From assembly GCF_947488945.1 (NCBI RefSeq), contig NZ_CANLBS010000004.1, positions 310,001 to 374,000 on the forward strand: 64,000 nucleotides of DNA, written 5' to 3'. Source of the stretch: an uncultured Streptomyces sp. (GTDB lineage: Bacteria > Actinomycetota > Actinomycetes > Streptomycetales > Streptomycetaceae). Both the position numbers and the translations under genes were made by a program. Below the pieces are notes generated by a model that ran no database searches, was not told the origin of the DNA, and saw nothing but the letters and a program-made list of their open reading frames with translations. Position 1 is the first letter of the stretch, and each line of letters opens with the position of its first letter. Positions 9,077 to 18,044 of this stretch are shown piece by piece.

Positions 9077-10465
9077 TCAGTCGTGGGAGTGGAGAGGCTT
9101 GCCGGCCAGGGCCAGGTGCGCCTCGCCCATCGCCTCGTTCTGCGTCGGGTGGGCGTGGATGAGCTGCGCGACCTCGGCCGGCAGCGCCTCCCAGTTGTAG
9201 ATCAGCTGGGCTTCGCCGACCTGCTCGCCCATACGGTCACCGACCATGTGGACGCCGACCACGGCACCGTCCTTGACCTGGACGAGCTTGATCTCGCCCG
9301 CGGTCTTCAGGATCTTGCTCTTGCCGTTGCCCGCGAGGTTGTACTTGAGGGCGACGACCTTGTCCGCACCGTAGATCTCCTTGGCCTTGGCCTCGGTGAT
9401 GCCGACGGAGGCGACCTCGGGGTGGCAGTACGTCACCTTCGGCACGCCGTCGTAGTCGACCGGAACGGTGTTCAGGCCGGCCAGCCGCTCGGCCACCAGG
9501 ATGCCCTCGGCGAAGCCGACGTGGGCGAGCTGGAGGGTCGGGACGAGGTCGCCCACCGCCGAGACGGTCTCCACGTTGGTCCGCATGTACTCGTCGACGA
9601 GGACGTAGCCGCGGTCCATCGCGACACCGGCCTCCTCGTAACCGAGGCCCTGGGAGACGGGGCCGCGGCCGATGGCGACGAGCAGCACCTCCGCCTCGAA
9701 GGTCTTGCCGTCGGCGAGGGTCACGCGGACGCCGTCCTGCGTGTACTCGGCCTTGTCGAAGAAGGTGCCGAGGTTGAACTTGATGCCGCGCTTGCGGAAC
9801 GCGCGCTCAAGAAGCTTCGAGCTGTTCTCGTCCTCGACCGGCACCAGGTGCTTCAGGCCCTCGACGATGGTGACGTCGGTGCCGAAGGACTTCCACGCCG
9901 AGGCGAACTCGACGCCGATCACGCCGCCGCCCAGGACGATGGCGGACTTCGGCACGCGGTCCAGCTTCAGCGCGTGGTCCGAGGAGATGATGCGGTTGCC
10001 GTCGATCTCCAGGCCCGGCAGCGACTTCGGCACGGAGCCGGTCGCCAGCAGCACGTGGCGGCCCTGGACGCGCTGGCCGTTCACGTCCACCGAGGTGGGC
10101 GACGAGAGCCGGCCCTCACCCTCGATGTAGTGCACCTTGCGCGAGGCGATGAGCCCCTGGAGCCCCTTGTACAGGCCCGAGATCACGTCGTCCTTGTACT
10201 TGTGGACGGCCGCCATGTCGATGCCCTCGAAGGTGGCCTTCACGCCGAACTGCTCGGCCTCGCGGGCCTGGTCGGCGATCTCGCCCGCGTGCAGCAGCGC
10301 CTTCGTCGGGATGCAGCCGTTGTGCAGGCAGGTGCCGCCGACCTTGCCCTTCTCGATCAGAGCGACGTCCAGGCCCAGCTGCGCTCCGCGCAGGGCCGCG
10401 GCGTACCCGCCACTGCCACCGCCGAGGATCACTAGGTCGAAAACGGTGCTGGCGTCGTTCGCCAC
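9077..10465 (-). CDS. lpdA: Dihydrolipoyl dehydrogenase (E3)
   Basis: A 462-residue flavoprotein disulfide reductase that reoxidises dihydrolipoamide on E2 with NAD+. It has an N-terminal FAD motif GGGSGGYAA (residues 15-23), the redox-active disulfide GGTCLHNGCIPTK (C46 and C51), a second NAD-binding motif LGGGVIGVEFAS, and the C-terminal HAHPTQNEAMGEA bearing the catalytic His-Glu pair. Start is GTG at 10463-10465, with GGAGGA 6 nt upstream. It is the first gene of a probable lpdA-E2 operon. The upstream gene pepA ends in a strong terminator, so this operon must have its own promoter between 10466 and 10760; I could not pick one with confidence. Confidence 0.97.
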   Translation of the reverse strand: MANDASTVFDLVILGGGSGGYAAALRGAQLGLDVALIEKGKVGGTCLHNGCIPTKALLHAGEIADQAREAEQFGVKATFEGIDMAAVHKYKDDVISGLYKGLQGLIASRKVHYIEGEGRLSSPTSVDVNGQRVQGRHVLLATGSVPKSLPGLEIDGNRIISSDHALKLDRVPKSAIVLGGGVIGVEFASAWKSFGTDVTIVEGLKHLVPVEDENSSKLLERAFRKRGIKFNLGTFFDKAEYTQDGVRVTLADGKTFEAEVLLVAIGRGPVSQGLGYEEAGVAMDRGYVLVDEYMRTNVETVSAVGDLVPTLQLAHVGFAEGILVAERLAGLNTVPVDYDGVPKVTYCHPEVASVGITEAKAKEIYGADKVVALKYNLAGNGKSKILKTAGEIKLVQVKDGAVVGVHMVGDRMGEQVGEAQLIYNWEALPAEVAQLIHAHPTQNEAMGEAHLALAGKPLHSHD

Positions 10466-10759
10466 GTCACGTCCTCCATGCATGTGCGCCGTACGCCGGG
10501 CCCCTGTGCGGGGTGGAACCGGCCGGTCGGCTGGTGTTCGGCCGCTGATGAGTCGTTCGGCCCTGTGGTGGGGGCCCTGTCCTGCCGAGAACCCATCTTC
10601 GCACTTGTTGGCGGTGGACGGGACGCGGGGCCCGTGTCCCGAGTGGGACGGGGGCCCGCCCGAAGGGTTACCCGTGCGTAGATTCGCATGCGTTCCGTGC
10701 AGTTCGTCCAGAGCGAAATCCGGCCGGGCCCCGGGGGTGGAGGCAGCGCCGGTGGGGGA

Positions 10760-10799
10760 ACGCGTACGGCCCCGGGAAAATGCCCGGGGCCGTACGCGT
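10760..10799 (-). terminator. Hairpin terminator after pepA
   Basis: A perfect 17-bp inverted repeat (10760-10776 with 10783-10799) and a 6-nt A-rich loop lie 28 nt beyond the pepA stop. The 362-nt gap between pepA and lpdA holds this hairpin; I see no gene in the remainder (10466-10759). Confidence 0.85.
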
Positions 10800-10827
10800 C
10801 GCCCGCGCGGGACGCGCGGGCGGTGGA

Positions 10828-12381
10828 TCAGCCGAGGTCGCCGGCGGCGGTCCGCTCGGCGAGCTTCAGCAGGGTGCGGACCGAGGAGCCGGTGCCGCCC
10901 TTGGGGGTGTAGCCGTACGGCGCGCCCTCGTGGAAGGCCGGTCCCGCGATGTCCAGGTGCGCCCAGGCGATGCCCTCGCCGACGAACTCCTTGAGGAACA
11001 GACCGGCCACCAGGCCGCCGCCCATCCGCTCGCCCATGTTGGCGATGTCGGCGGTGGAGGAGTCCATGCCCTTGCGCAGGTCGGCGGGGAGCGGCATCGG
11101 CCAGGACGCCTCGCCGACCTCCTCGGCGATCTCGTGGATCGAGGTACGGAACGCGTCGTCGTTGGCCATGATGCCGAAGGTGCGGTTGCCCAGCGCCAGT
11201 ACCATCGCGCCGGTCAGGGTCGCCACGTCGACGATCGCGTCCGGCTTCTCCTCGGAGGCGCGGGTCAGCGCGTCCGCGAGGACCAGCCGGCCCTCGGCGT
11301 CCGTGTTGAGGACCTCCACGGTCTTGCCGCTGTACATGCGCAGCACGTCGCCGGGGCGGGTGGCGTTGCCGGAAGGCATGTTCTCCGCCAGCGCCAGCCA
11401 GCCGGTGACGTTGACGCGCAGGCCGAGGCGGGCCGCGGCGACGACGGTGGCGAACACGGCGGCGGCGCCGCTCATGTCGCACTTCATCGTCTCGTTGTGG
11501 CCGGCCGGCTTCAGCGAGATGCCGCCCGAGTCGTAGGTGATGCCCTTGCCCACCAGGGCCAGGGTCTTCTCCGCCTTCGGGTGCGTGTAGGCGAGCTTCA
11601 CCAGGCGCGGGCCGTGGGTGGAGCCCTGGCCGACGCCGAGCAGGCCGCCGTAACCGCCCTTGACGAGGGCCTTCTCGTCGAGCACCTGCACCTTGACGCC
11701 GTGCTCCTTGCCCGCGGCGGCGGCCACGGCGGCGAAGGACTCGGGGTAGAGGTCGTTCGGCGGGGTGTTGATCAGGTCGCGGGCGCGGTTGATCTCCTCG
11801 GCCAGCGCGACGGCGCGCTCGGCGGCCGCCTTGTAGGCCTTGTCGCGCGGCTTGGCGCCGAGCAGGGCCACCTCGCCCAGCGGCTGCTTCGCGCCCGCCG
11901 GCTCGGCGCCCTTGGGCGCCAGCTTGTTCTCGCCGGCCTGGTAGGCGGTGAAGGCGTAGGCGCCCAGCAGCGCGCCCTCGGCGACGGCCGCGGCGTCCTC
12001 GACCGAGGCGGCGGGCAGCGCGAAGCCGGCCTTCTTGGAGCCGGTCAGGGCGCGGGCGGCGACACCGGCGGCGCGGCGCAGCTTCTCGGCGTCGTAGCCG
12101 TCCGCCTCGTCCGGTGCCGTGCCGAGGCCGACCGCGACGATCAGCGGGGTCTTCAGGCCGGAGGGAGCGGGCACCTTGGTCAGCTCGCCCTCGGCACCCG
12201 CGGCACCCAGGGTCTCCAGGACGGCGGCGAGCTTGCCGTCGAACGCCTTGTCCACGGCCTCCGCGCCCGGCGCGAGGACCAGACCCCCGGACTTGGGCGC
12301 CGTGCCCTTGGCGACGCCGACGACCAAGGCGTCGGCGCGCAGCGTCGCCGCGCCGGTGGTGCTGAGAGTGAGAGCAGTCAC
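10828..12381 (-). CDS. pepA: Leucyl aminopeptidase (M17 family)
   Basis: A 517-residue cytosolic dizinc/dimanganese aminopeptidase that trims N-terminal residues from peptides. The catalytic C-terminal half shows GKGITYDSGGISLKP, with the metal-binding Lys and Asp, and NTDAEGRLVLADAL, the M17 signature with the catalytic Arg. The N-terminal third is the macro-like regulatory domain. Length fits the family (about 500 aa). I chose the GTG at 12379-12381 (MTALTLST in related proteins); no strong ribosome site is visible close to it. It is divergent from the GH114 lipoprotein gene, with 236 nt between. Confidence 0.95.
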   Translation of the reverse strand: MTALTLSTTGAATLRADALVVGVAKGTAPKSGGLVLAPGAEAVDKAFDGKLAAVLETLGAAGAEGELTKVPAPSGLKTPLIVAVGLGTAPDEADGYDAEKLRRAAGVAARALTGSKKAGFALPAASVEDAAAVAEGALLGAYAFTAYQAGENKLAPKGAEPAGAKQPLGEVALLGAKPRDKAYKAAAERAVALAEEINRARDLINTPPNDLYPESFAAVAAAAGKEHGVKVQVLDEKALVKGGYGGLLGVGQGSTHGPRLVKLAYTHPKAEKTLALVGKGITYDSGGISLKPAGHNETMKCDMSGAAAVFATVVAAARLGLRVNVTGWLALAENMPSGNATRPGDVLRMYSGKTVEVLNTDAEGRLVLADALTRASEEKPDAIVDVATLTGAMVLALGNRTFGIMANDDAFRTSIHEIAEEVGEASWPMPLPADLRKGMDSSTADIANMGERMGGGLVAGLFLKEFVGEGIAWAHLDIAGPAFHEGAPYGYTPKGGTGSSVRTLLKLAERTAAGDLG

Positions 12382-12617
12382 GGTGGTGAATTCTCGCTTC
12401 CGTTGAGTTCGGTGGAGGCCGAGGGGTGGGCCGGCCGGGCCCGGCACGCAGGTGATACCGCCACGACGTGCCGGGAATGAGCCTACGCGCGGCATTCCCG
12501 GCACCCCACGGCGGCGGGCCGTTCGGCCGTCCCGGACCGGTGGCCGGGCGGATCCGGGTGGCTGGATAAGGTCGGCGGGAGCGGACCGCGCGGCGGTCCC
12601 GGACGCGGGGGAGCGGC

Positions 12618-13481
12618 ATGCGCGGGCGGTACGGACCGGGCGGCACGGGACGACGGGGGCGGTCCGGCCGGACGGCCGCCGCGGCGCTGATGGCGGCGGC
12701 GGCACTGGCCGGCTGCACGGCGCAGGACGCCCGGCAGCCGCCGGCGGAGCCCGGCGGGTCCGCTTCGGCCGGGTCGCACTGGCGCCCCGTGGCGGGCCTG
12801 GACTGGCAGTGGCAGCTCTCCGGGAAGCTGGACCCGACGGTGGACGTGCCGGTCTACGACATCGACGGCTTCGACCACGGCGCCGACGCGGTGGCGGATC
12901 TGCACGACCGCGGCCGCAAGGTCATCTGCTACCTCTCCACCGGCGCCTGGGAGGACTTCCGCCCGGACGCCGGTGACTTCCCGGAAGCGGTTCTCGGCGA
13001 GGGCAACGGCTGGCAGGGCGAGCGCTGGCTCGACATCCGGCGCACCGACGTCCTGGAGCCGCTCATGGAGAAGCGGATCGCGATGTGCGCCCGCAAGGGC
13101 TTCGACGCCGTCGAGCCGGACAACATGGACGGCTACCGCAACGAGACCGGCTTTCCGCTCACCGCCGCGGACCAGTTGCGCTACAACCGGCTGATCGCCC
13201 GGATCTCCCACGAGCACGGCCTCGCCGTCGGCCTCAAGAACGACCTGGACCAGATCCCCGCCCTGCAACCGGACTTCGACTTCGCGGTCAACGAACAGTG
13301 CGCCCAGTACGGCGAGTGCGCCGAGAACACCCCGTTCATCGAGGCCAACAAGCCGGTCTTCCACGTGGAGTACGAGCTGCCGCTCGACCGGTTCTGCGCC
13401 GAGTCCGGGAAGCTGGGCCTCAGTTCGCTGCGCAAGGAGTACGACCTCGGCGCCGAACGCCACTCCTGCGCGGACGCCTGA
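12618..13481 (+). CDS. Lipoprotein, endo-alpha-1,4-polygalactosaminidase-like (GH114) TIM barrel
   Basis: A 287-residue exported protein. Arg-rich residues 1-18, a hydrophobic stretch and lipobox ALAGC put the lipid-modified Cys at residue 33. The mature part matches the GH114/DUF297 barrel: VYDIDGFDHG, KVICYLSTGAWEDFRPD, WLDIRR, and GFDAVEPDNMDGYRNETGF, with the conserved Asp/Glu pair presumed catalytic. Characterised family members cleave galactosaminogalactan-type polymers, but most bacterial ones are untested, so the substrate is inferred. A possible -10 (TAAGGT, 12567-12572) and GGGGGAG ribosome site precede it. It is convergent with cobS, 26 nt away. Confidence 0.85.
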   Translation: MRGRYGPGGTGRRGRSGRTAAAALMAAAALAGCTAQDARQPPAEPGGSASAGSHWRPVAGLDWQWQLSGKLDPTVDVPVYDIDGFDHGADAVADLHDRGRKVICYLSTGAWEDFRPDAGDFPEAVLGEGNGWQGERWLDIRRTDVLEPLMEKRIAMCARKGFDAVEPDNMDGYRNETGFPLTAADQLRYNRLIARISHEHGLAVGLKNDLDQIPALQPDFDFAVNEQCAQYGECAENTPFIEANKPVFHVEYELPLDRFCAESGKLGLSSLRKEYDLGAERHSCADA

Positions 13482-13507
13482 CGGGACGCCACCGCGCGGG
13501 CGGCCCG

Positions 13508-14287
13508 TCAGCCGAGGGCGAGCACCACCAGGGCGGCCGTGGCCGCCGTCTCCTCCAGCGCCCCGAACACGTCGCCGGTGACCCCGCCGAACCGTCGCAC
13601 GCAGCGCCGCAGCAGCGACTCCGCGGCGAGCAGCCCGGCGAGCACGGCCAGCCCGTGGCGCAGCGCCCCCCACGGGCCGTCGACCGCGCCGAGCGCGGCG
13701 CAGCCGAGTACCGCCGCCACCGCCACCGCCGTCGCGCCGGCCACCGGCACCGTGCCCGCCACCAGAGCGCCGAGCCCTTCCGGCCGGGCCGGCGGGACGC
13801 TGCCGCGCGAGGCGAGCGTCAGCGCGAGCCGTGCCGCGACCGCGGCGACGACCGTGCCCGCGGCGCCCTGCTGCCAACCCCTGCCGTACAGCTCGGCGCC
13901 GACCGCCACCTGGGCCAGCAGGACGAACAGCAGGGTGACCACACCGAACGGCCCAACGTCCGACTGCTTCATGATCCGCAGCGCGTCCGCCGCCGGCTTG
14001 GCGCTGCCCAGGCCGTCGGCGGTGTCGGCGAGCCCGTCCAGATGCAGTCCCCGGGTGAGGACGGACGGCACCGCGGCGGCGGCGACGGCGGCGAACAGCG
14101 GCCCCGTCCCGAGCAGCAGCGACAGCGCGCCCGCCGCCGCCGCGCAGACGCCCACCACCAGTCCGGCGAGCGGGGCGCAGAGCATGCCGGCGCGGGCGGC
14201 CTCCCGGTCCCAGCGGGTGACGTGGGCGGGGAGGACGGTGAGGGTGCCGAAGGCGAAACGTATGCCGTGGCTGTTCAGGGAGGTCAC
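13508..14287 (-). CDS. cobS: Adenosylcobinamide-GDP ribazoletransferase
   Basis: A 259-residue polytopic membrane enzyme that joins alpha-ribazole to adenosylcobinamide-GDP, the last assembly step of coenzyme B12. The family core is clear: FGTLTVLP near the N-terminus, RGLHLDGLADTADGLG (the conserved acidic motif of the CDP-alcohol phosphotransferase-like fold) and GPFGVVTLLF. Multiple hydrophobic segments follow. Start is taken as GTG at 14285-14287 (MTSLNSHGIRFAFGTLTVLP). It is separated from cobT by an oppositely oriented membrane protein gene, which breaks the usual cobU-cobT-cobS order. Confidence 0.93.
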   Translation of the reverse strand: MTSLNSHGIRFAFGTLTVLPAHVTRWDREAARAGMLCAPLAGLVVGVCAAAAGALSLLLGTGPLFAAVAAAAVPSVLTRGLHLDGLADTADGLGSAKPAADALRIMKQSDVGPFGVVTLLFVLLAQVAVGAELYGRGWQQGAAGTVVAAVAARLALTLASRGSVPPARPEGLGALVAGTVPVAGATAVAVAAVLGCAALGAVDGPWGALRHGLAVLAGLLAAESLLRRCVRRFGGVTGDVFGALEETAATAALVVLALG

Positions 14288-14375
14288 CGCGCGCAGGCTA
14301 GCCGGTGGGGCCCGCCGATAGATTGGCCGAAAGGCCGCAAAGCGCACCGAAAGCGACGTAACGGGAGAGGGTGGC

Positions 14376-15137
14376 ATGGGTCACTGGTGGTACACCAACA
14401 TCACCGAACCGGGGAAGCTGCCCCTGCTCCTGGCGCTCGCCGCCTTCGTGCTGACGTTCGCGGTCACCCGCACCATCACCCGGATGATCCGCGCCGGGAA
14501 GGGCCCCTTCCGCAACATCACCCCCGGCGGGGTGCACATCCACCACGTGGTGCCGGGCGTCGTGCTGTCGGTCGTCGGCGGTTTCGGCGCGGTCGCCAGC
14601 GGCAAGCACGGTGCCACCGCCTGCGTCCTCGCGGTCGTCTTCGGCATCGGCGCCGGACTGGTGCTCGACGAGTTCGCGCTGATCGTCCACCTCGACGACG
14701 TCTACTGGACCGAGGAGGGCCGCCGCAGCGTGGAGGTGGTGGTGCTCACCGCGTCGCTGCTGCTGCTGGTGCTCGCCGGGTTCGCGCCGTTCGGCGTCAA
14801 CGAACTCACCGACGAACAGGAGCAGGGCAGGCTGGGGTTCATCCTCACCCTGCTCGTCAACTTCGCGTTCGTGCTGGTGTGCCTGTTCAAGGGGAAGGCG
14901 CGGATGGCGGTGATCGGCGTCCTGGTCCCGTTCGTCGCCCTGATCGGCGCCCTCCGGCTGGCCCGCCCCGCCTCGCCCTGGGCCCGCCGCCTCTACCGCC
15001 GCCGGCACCGGGCCCGCGCCCGCGCCGTGCTGCGCGCCTACCACCACGACGTGCGCTGGGCGGGCCCGCGCCGCAGGTTCCAGGACCTCATCGGCGGCGC
15101 CCCGGACCGCGTGCCGCTGCCGCCCGGCGGACGGTGA
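14376..15137 (+). CDS. Conserved integral membrane protein, unknown function
   Basis: A 253-residue protein with roughly five to six membrane segments (for example KLPLLLALAAFVLTFAV, VVLTASLLLLVLAGFAPFG, ILTLLVNFAFVLVCLF) and an Arg-rich cytosolic tail. A His-rich VHIHHVVPG motif and an acidic LDEFALIVHLDDVYW stretch recur in actinobacterial homologues as I remember them, but I know no assigned function. GGAGAGG lies 5 nt before the ATG. It is inserted between cobS and cobT on the opposite strand and converges on cobT with a short hairpin between. Confidence 0.8.
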   Translation: MGHWWYTNITEPGKLPLLLALAAFVLTFAVTRTITRMIRAGKGPFRNITPGGVHIHHVVPGVVLSVVGGFGAVASGKHGATACVLAVVFGIGAGLVLDEFALIVHLDDVYWTEEGRRSVEVVVLTASLLLLVLAGFAPFGVNELTDEQEQGRLGFILTLLVNFAFVLVCLFKGKARMAVIGVLVPFVALIGALRLARPASPWARRLYRRRHRARARAVLRAYHHDVRWAGPRRRFQDLIGGAPDRVPLPPGGR

Positions 15138-15165
15138 CCGGGGCGAGGGCGGCGACCGCCCCGGT
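15137..15165. terminator. Short hairpin between convergent genes
   Basis: A 9-bp inverted repeat, ACCGGGGCG and CGCCCCGGT, with an 11-nt loop begins at the stop codon of the membrane protein and ends 23 nt before the cobT stop. It may terminate both transcripts. Confidence 0.4.
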
Positions 15166-15188
15166 CCGTACGTCCTCGTACGGCAGGG

Positions 15189-16268
15189 CTACCGGACGGC
15201 CGGCTCCGCCGCGTCCTCCTCCGGCGCCCGCCGTTCCCGCTCCGGGAGCTCCGCCGCCAGCGCCGCCGCGGCCTGCACCAGCGGGAGCGCCAGCAGCGCC
15301 CCGGTGCCCTCGCCGACCGTCACCCCGTGGTCCAGCAGCGGCGTCAGCGCCATCCGGTCCAGCGCCTTGGCCTGCGCCGGCTCCCCGCCGGCATGACCGG
15401 CCAGCCAGCGGTCCGGGGCGCGGAACGCCGCCCGCTGCGCGACCAGCGCGCACGCCGCGGACACCACGCCGTCCAGGATCACCGGCAGCCTGCGCACCGC
15501 GCTCTGCAGCAGGAACCCCGTGATCGCCGCCAGGTCGGCGCCGCCCACCGCCGCCAGCAGCTCCACCTGGTCCCCGAGGACCGGACGGGCCCGCCGCAGC
15601 GCGTCGCGGATCGCCGCGCACTTGCGCATCCAGGCGAGGTCGTCGATGCCCGCGCCGCCCCGGCCGGTCACCACCGACGCGTCGGTGCCGCAGAGCGCCG
15701 CGATCAGGGTGGAGGCCGCGGTGGTGCCGCCGACGCTGAGATCGCCGAGGACCACCAGGTCGGTGCCGGAGTCGGCCTCCTCGTCGGCGATCCGCATGCC
15801 GAGCCGGACGGCCGCCTCGGCCTCCTCCGCGGTCAGCGCGTCCTCGACGTCGATGCGTCCGCTGCCGCGCCGTACCCGGTCCCGGACGACCGCCTCGGGC
15901 AGCAGCTCCGGGTCGCAGTCCAGACCCGCGTCCACGACCCGCACCGGCACCGAGAACCGGCGCGCCAGCACCGCGAGCGGGCTCGCCCCGTCGAGGGTGG
16001 CCCGGACCAGTTCGTACGTGCTGCCCGCGGGGCGCCCGGAGACGCCGAGTTCCGCCACGCCGTGGTCACCGGCGAACAGCACCACGCGCGGGTTCTCGAC
16101 GGGACGCACCGGCACGCTCTGCTGCGCGGCGGAGAGCCACTCGCCCAGCTCGTCGAGCCGGCCCAGCGCGCCGGCCGGGACCGTCAGCCGTGCCCGCCGT
16201 TCCTCGGCGTCGCGCCGCACGCCGCTGTCGGGGCGCTCGATCAGATCGGAGAAGTCGTCCAGATTCAC
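15189..16268 (-). CDS. cobT: Nicotinate-nucleotide--dimethylbenzimidazole phosphoribosyltransferase
   Basis: A 359-residue enzyme that makes alpha-ribazole phosphate from nicotinate mononucleotide and 5,6-dimethylbenzimidazole for the lower ligand of B12. Family landmarks: FAGDHGVAELGVS, the LGDLSVGGTTAAS loop (many homologues have GDMGIGNTT here; the GG form is common in actinobacteria), and HGVTVGEGTGALLALPL, whose Glu is the catalytic base. The length matches. It is separated from cobU upstream by 110 nt on the same strand, so the pair may be co-transcribed. Confidence 0.95.
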   Translation of the reverse strand: MNLDDFSDLIERPDSGVRRDAEERRARLTVPAGALGRLDELGEWLSAAQQSVPVRPVENPRVVLFAGDHGVAELGVSGRPAGSTYELVRATLDGASPLAVLARRFSVPVRVVDAGLDCDPELLPEAVVRDRVRRGSGRIDVEDALTAEEAEAAVRLGMRIADEEADSGTDLVVLGDLSVGGTTAASTLIAALCGTDASVVTGRGGAGIDDLAWMRKCAAIRDALRRARPVLGDQVELLAAVGGADLAAITGFLLQSAVRRLPVILDGVVSAACALVAQRAAFRAPDRWLAGHAGGEPAQAKALDRMALTPLLDHGVTVGEGTGALLALPLVQAAAALAAELPERERRAPEEDAAEPAVR

Positions 16269-16378
16269 GGGGGTCTGCCTCGCGGGTCGTCAGGTCGGGA
16301 CGGGAACCCGCGTGCGGGCCCCCGCCCGGAACAGTACCGCCGCGACCCGCCGCCCCGGCAGGCCCGCCGGGGCCGGCC

Positions 16379-17581
16379 TCAGCCCCGCAGCGGGACCGCG
16401 ATCCCCGCCACCACCAGCAGGACCGTCTCGCACTCGGCGGCGATCGCCGCGTTCAGCCGGCCCAGCTCGTCCCGGAACCGCCGCCCGGCCGCGGTCGCCG
16501 GGACCACCCCCGAGCCCACCTCGTTGGTCACCGCCACCACCGTCCGCCGGGTCCCGCGTACCGCCGCGACGAGCTCCCCGACCCGCTCCCGCAGCGCCTG
16601 CCGGCCGCCGTCCTCCCACCGCGCGTCGTCCCAGGCGTCCACCCGGTCCATCGCGTCCGTCAGCCACAGCGACAGGCAGTCGATGAGCAGCGGCGGCCCG
16701 TCCGCCGTCAGCAGATCCGCCAGCTCGCAGGTCTCCTCGGTGCGCCAGGACGCCGGCCGCCGCTCCCGGTGGGTGCCGATCCGGGCCGCCCACTCGGCGT
16801 CCCCGTCGCGCCGGCCGCCGGTGGCCACGTAGACCACGTCGGGGCAGGTCTCCAGCCGCCGCTCGGCCTCCACCGACTTGCCCGACCTCGCCCCGCCCGT
16901 CACCAGCGTCCGGCGCGGGACGTCCGGTCCGCCCTCGTACGCACCGACCACGAGCGTCGTGCCGTCCGGGACGGTGCGCGCCCCGCCCGCCGCCAGCCGG
17001 CGCTCCAGCTCCGCCCCGGGCGGCGCGTCGTGCCCCACGTGGACCGCCACGACGTCCGTCGCCGCTCCCACCGCGCCCGCCGCCCGCAGCCGCGCCACCG
17101 CCTCGGGCCGCCCCGCCACGTCGGCCAGCACCAGGTCGTACGGTTCGTCGGCCCGCTCGGGGAGACCGGCCGGGGCGCCGCCCGGCGGCAGGTACAGCAG
17201 CCGCTCGCCGCCCGGCCCCGTCACCTCGTAGCCGGTGCCCGGCGCGTCCACCGCGACCGCCCGCAGCCGGTGCCCGCTGATCAGCGTCAGCACCTGTCCG
17301 TCCGGCACCCGCCCGGCACGGGGGAGCCCCGGCGGCAGCTCGACGGCCGGCCCGTCGTGCGGGTGGGTCAGCAGCACCTGGCGCACCCCGGTCAGCGACC
17401 GGCCCGCCCGCGCGGCCGCGAAGACGACCCCCGGCGTGAGGTCGAGCAGCAGCGCCCCGTCGACCAGCAGGGACGTCGCGGCCCGCGCGCCCGTGCCGCG
17501 GGCGGTGGCGCACACGGCGCAGGGGCAGGCGGGCACGGGCAGCCCGTCGGGGGCTCCGGTGCCGAGCAGAGTCAGTTCCAC
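16379..17581 (-). CDS. cobU: Fusion: PhnP/PqqB-like metallo-beta-lactamase-fold domain + adenosylcobinamide kinase/guanylyltransferase
   Basis: A 400-residue two-part protein. Residues about 222-400 are CobU/CobP: the P-loop GGARSGKS (229-236), ERRPASWRTEET (with the His-containing guanylylation region) and CLSLWLTDAM. CobU phosphorylates adenosylcobinamide and then transfers GMP to it. Residues 1-215 resemble PhnP/PqqB-type metallo-beta-lactamase proteins: LLGTGAPDGLPVPACPCAVC with a Cys cluster (C19, C21, C24), then VLLTHPHDGP where HxHxDH is expected. The last His of that motif is missing, so the N-half is probably catalytically altered. Start is GTG at 17579-17581, giving MELTLLGTG. Such fusions occur in other Streptomyces, to my knowledge. 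Confidence 0.88.
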   Translation of the reverse strand: MELTLLGTGAPDGLPVPACPCAVCATARGTGARAATSLLVDGALLLDLTPGVVFAAARAGRSLTGVRQVLLTHPHDGPAVELPPGLPRAGRVPDGQVLTLISGHRLRAVAVDAPGTGYEVTGPGGERLLYLPPGGAPAGLPERADEPYDLVLADVAGRPEAVARLRAAGAVGAATDVVAVHVGHDAPPGAELERRLAAGGARTVPDGTTLVVGAYEGGPDVPRRTLVTGGARSGKSVEAERRLETCPDVVYVATGGRRDGDAEWAARIGTHRERRPASWRTEETCELADLLTADGPPLLIDCLSLWLTDAMDRVDAWDDARWEDGGRQALRERVGELVAAVRGTRRTVVAVTNEVGSGVVPATAAGRRFRDELGRLNAAIAAECETVLLVVAGIAVPLRG

Positions 17582-17730
17582 CCTGTGATCTTCCCGTGTC
17601 CCCGCGCCGGGTGCGCGCCCGGCTGCGCCTTCCCGGCCGCCCGCCCCGCTTCCCCGGCCGGCGTCCGGTCTGACGCGCGGCCGCCCCAAGGCTCTAGGCT
17701 GCGGTCAGCAACACGACCCAGGAGGCTGAC

Positions 17731-17940
17731 ATGGCGTGGACGTGGCGGTTCGAGAAGTCCGACGGGACGGAGACGGAGCCGGCCGTGGAGCCGGAGGAGT
17801 TCACCACCCAGGGCGACGCGGAATCCTGGATCGGCGAGTTCTGGAAGGAACTGCTCGACGGCGGGGCGGACCAGGTCACGCTCTTCGAGGACTCCACAAA
17901 GATCTACGGTCCGATGAGCCTCACGGCGGAGTCGTCCTGA
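17731..17940 (+). CDS. Small conserved actinobacterial protein
   Basis: A 69-residue acidic protein, MAWTWRFEKSDGTE at the start, with ESWIGEFWKELLDGGADQVTLFED in the middle. It has no membrane segment, Cys pair or known motif. AGGAGG lies 6 nt before the ATG, a near-perfect ribosome site, and a TAGGCT -10-like box is about 35 nt upstream, so expression as a monocistron looks real. I recognise it as a widespread short actinobacterial protein without assigned function. Confidence 0.75.
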   Translation: MAWTWRFEKSDGTETEPAVEPEEFTTQGDAESWIGEFWKELLDGGADQVTLFEDSTKIYGPMSLTAESS

Positions 17941-17981
17941 CCGTGTCGTGAACGGGCCGGGCGGCGGCCCCGGTCACGACG

Positions 17982-18020
17982 GTGCGGGCCGCACCGGGGT
18001 CTCCCCGGCGCGGCCCGCAC
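17982..18020. terminator. Bidirectional hairpin terminator
   Basis: The outer arms GTGCGGGCCGC (17982-17992) and GCGGCCCGCAC (18010-18020) enclose an inner CCGGGG/CCCCGG stem. It lies between the convergent small-protein gene and the HtrA-like gene. Confidence 0.8.
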
Positions 18021-18044
18021 ACCGTTGTGACCGCTCCGCCCGGC

